Shown here: positions 62,313 through 64,000 of the stretch, in pieces
Layout of the letters: the number at the start of each line of letters is the position of its first letter
Numbering within the stretch: position 1 is the stretch's first letter
NCBI RefSeq assembly: GCF_040370365.1
Contig: NZ_BAABWQ010000001.1
Coordinates: 682,001-746,000 of the forward strand
Length of the DNA: 64,000 nt
Direction of reading: 5' to 3'
Source: Shimia sp040370365
GTDB lineage: Bacteria > Pseudomonadota > Alphaproteobacteria > Rhodobacterales > Rhodobacteraceae
Position numbers and translations under genes: made by a program
Notes under the pieces: generated by a model
Database searches by the model: none
The model's input: the letters and a program-made list of their open reading frames with translations, nothing else
What the model was told of the DNA's origin: nothing

Positions 62313-62783
62313 TTAGAATGCTTCTGGCTTGGCTTCGCGGGCCATGTGATCAAGCACAGCGTTCACAAATTTGCTTTCTTTGCCTTCCGGGAAAAAAGCC
62401 AAAGAGATGCTGACGTATTCAGAGATTGCCACTTTGGGTGGCACATCGCTTTGAAGCAGCTCTGCGCCAGCCGCACGAAACAGCGCGCGCAGTGTTGGGT
62501 CAATCCGATCAATTGGCCATTTTGCAACCAATGCACGGTCGGTCATTTGGTCAATTGGCGCTTGATAGTTCACCGCGTCCTCAAGCGTTTTGCGGAACAG
62601 GTCCACATCACCCTCGATCATATCGGTACCCTCATCAACTTCGGCTCCAAACCGATGGTCCAAAAACTCCACCCGCACCTGATCCACTGTCTGGCTTGAG
62701 CTTTCCATTTGAAAGAGCGCCTGCACCGCATAAAGACGGGAGGCGGATTTCATCTTGCGTTTCTGGTTACCGGATAGGGTCAT
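62313..62783 (-). CDS. nusB: Transcription antitermination factor NusB
   Basis: 156 residues from ATG 62783, overlapping the ribH stop by four bases. The all-helical NusB fold is clear (SASRLYAVQALFQMESSS, then IDRIDPTLRALFRAAGAELL and PPKVAISEYVSIS). It acts in rRNA antitermination with NusE. The ribB-ribH-nusB order is conserved. Confidence 0.95.
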   Translation of the reverse strand: MTLSGNQKRKMKSASRLYAVQALFQMESSSQTVDQVRVEFLDHRFGAEVDEGTDMIEGDVDLFRKTLEDAVNYQAPIDQMTDRALVAKWPIDRIDPTLRALFRAAGAELLQSDVPPKVAISEYVSISLAFFPEGKESKFVNAVLDHMAREAKPEAF

Positions 62784-63331
62784 GCCGATGGATTGTCCTT
62801 GAGTTGACCAGCCAATTTGTAGTCTTCGGTGTCGGGCAAAAAGCCGACTCCTTTGCGCTGAGCGCCCCACTTACGGCTCAACGCCACAAGATGCAAGGCC
62901 GCAGCCGCCGCCCCACCACCTTTGTTCTGATCCGCCGGATCGGCGCGCACTTCGGCTTGTGTGCGGTTCTCAACGGTCAGGATGCCATTGCCGATGCACA
63001 ATCCCTGAAGGCCCAGCAATTGGATCGCACGACTGCTGTCGTTGCACACCGTGTCATAATGGGTGGTCTCACCCCGAATGACACAGCCCAAAGCGACGTA
63101 GCCGTCAAAGTTGCTCATGCGCTCCGCAATGCCAATTGCGGTGGGAATTTCCAGCGCACCGGGCACGTTGACAACCTCATAAGTGCCACCAGCGGCCTCA
63201 ATCTCGGCCACGGCACCCGCCAGCATATTGTCGGCGATGTCCTTGTAATACGGGGACATCACAATCGCGAGCTTCACCGGCTTGTCAAATTCTGCGCGCG
63301 GCATGATGTAGTGGTTTTCTGCGCCAGCCAT
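62780..63331 (-). CDS. ribH: 6,7-dimethyl-8-ribityllumazine synthase
   Basis: 183 residues. It joins the ribB product to the pyrimidine in riboflavin synthesis and assembles as a capsid-like shell. NVPGALEIPTAI, ALGCVIRGETTHYDTV (His of the active site) and GNGILTVEN are all present. It follows ribB after three bases. Confidence 0.96.
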   Translation of the reverse strand: MAGAENHYIMPRAEFDKPVKLAIVMSPYYKDIADNMLAGAVAEIEAAGGTYEVVNVPGALEIPTAIGIAERMSNFDGYVALGCVIRGETTHYDTVCNDSSRAIQLLGLQGLCIGNGILTVENRTQAEVRADPADQNKGGGAAAAALHLVALSRKWGAQRKGVGFLPDTEDYKLAGQLKDNPSA

Positions 63332-63334
63332 GAT

Positions 63335-64000
63335 TTATTCCTCCGACAGAATGGGACGTGTGCCCACAATAGACAGCCCATAAGCGTCCAGACCAAGATA
63401 TTTCGTTTTCGGGCTGTCTGTCAGCAAAATCAGCTCCTTACAGCCCAAGCTGGACAGGATTTGCGCGCCAAGCCCGGTGCGTTTGACAATACGAGGGCCC
63501 TCGTCATCCACCGCATAAAGGCTGTGACGGGGTTCGCGGAACAGACACACAGCGCCACGGCCTTCTTCTGCAATCTTGCGCATCGCAGCTGGCAGCTCAT
63601 TGGCAGACTTAGGCCCCAGACCCAAAACGTCACCCGCCTCATGCAGCGCGTGGGTGCGCACCAAAACCGGCGACTCTGTGGAGATATCCCCTTTGATCAT
63701 CACCACATGCTCTACGCCGTGGATTTGGTCGGTGAAAATCCGCATGTCCCAATCCCCGCCATATTCTGACGTCACGGTTTCTTGAGAGGTTTGCACCACC
63801 TCATTGTCCACGCGGGAGCGATAGGCAATCAGATCGCTGATTGTACCGATTTTCAGATCGTGTTTTTTGGCAAAGTCTACAAGCTCTGGAAGACGCGACA
63901 TGGTGCCATCGTCATTCATGATCTCACAGATCACCGCACTTGGGTGACACCCCGCAAGACGCGAAATATCAACCGACGCTTCCGTGTGCCCGGCCCGCAC
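63335..64000 (-). CDS. ribB: 3,4-dihydroxy-2-butanone 4-phosphate synthase with degenerate GTP cyclohydrolase II half (partial)
   Basis: About 221 C-terminal residues. The N-terminus lies beyond the right edge. GHTEASVDISRLAGCHPSAV and the CEIMNDDGTM segment belong to the DHBP synthase domain. The second half aligns with GTP cyclohydrolase II but lacks its zinc Cys (THALHEAGDVLGLGPKSANE replaces the SECLTGD...RCDCG region) and its catalytic RQEGR loop. It is therefore probably RibB only. A functional RibA must be elsewhere. Confidence 0.9.
   Translation of the reverse strand: MRAGHTEASVDISRLAGCHPSAVICEIMNDDGTMSRLPELVDFAKKHDLKIGTISDLIAYRSRVDNEVVQTSQETVTSEYGGDWDMRIFTDQIHGVEHVVMIKGDISTESPVLVRTHALHEAGDVLGLGPKSANELPAAMRKIAEEGRGAVCLFREPRHSLYAVDDEGPRIVKRTGLGAQILSSLGCKELILLTDSPKTKYLGLDAYGLSIVGTRPILSEE

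Noticed and set aside
62426..63769. Long open frame antisense to nusB, ribH and ribB
   Set aside because: It crosses three certain genes on the other strand and lacks recognisable motifs.

Overview
The window is a bacterial chromosome segment of the Roseobacter group (Rhodobacterales, Alphaproteobacteria), moderately GC-rich and densely coding. The assignment rests on protein types (CarD, FdxA, DUF4167, DUF6324, DUF6476, MmcB, PepF, RibB-RibH-NusB), on a GTTC-N7-GTTC LexA box, on a TGA-N9-TCA iron box, and on a tRNA-His without the usual G-1. I saw no prophage, insertion sequence or CRISPR array.

Layout. 1-2 kb: a LysR regulator cut by the left edge, divergent from an AhpD-like protein and a thioredoxin-fold protein. 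2.1-6.8 kb: a four-gene catabolic-type operon (flavin monooxygenase, BASS transporter, two SDR enzymes) whose stops and starts all overlap, with a divergent TetR regulator. 7-15.6 kb: a putative glycosyltransferase, metY behind a structured leader, a large PilP-like membrane protein, an unknown protein, and hpd with its divergent Lrp-type regulator. 15.6-25.4 kb: housekeeping functions (KefB-like antiporter, cobT/cobS, K+ channel, CarD, FdxA, S4 protein, SUV3-like helicase, TPR protein). 25.4-35 kb: SCP2 protein and hydrolase, phosphoesterase, PepF followed by a frameshifted gene, a pair of small secreted paralogues around a flavodoxin, a membrane dipeptidase, and a LysR/DUF1330 pair. 35-43 kb: an iron-binding protein gene with an iron box, mazG, an M20 amidohydrolase, agmatinase, prfA-prmC and a DUF4167 protein. 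43-47.9 kb: an oxidoreductase, a surface-polysaccharide-type protein, rpoH, and a pseudouridine synthase whose start codon overlaps that of a divergent membrane protein.

47.9-57 kb holds the most unusual locus. It is a three-gene, overlapping operon encoding a LysM/FecR-type exported protein, a giant exported protein with about 15 PKD repeats, and a membrane-anchored class III nucleotide cyclase with a periplasmic sensor and HAMP domain. It looks like an envelope-sensing system with cyclic-nucleotide output. The function is inference.

57.3-64 kb: tRNA-His, an acetyltransferase, a DUF6324 protein, mmcB with a LexA box, a 6S RNA, then an accessory block (R2K-type ATP-grasp enzyme divergent from an SRPBCC-ArsR-SRPBCC operon, with two identical-arm operators between them). 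After that come the remains of a divergent GFA/HxlR pair and the riboflavin genes nusB, ribH and ribB, the last cut by the right edge.
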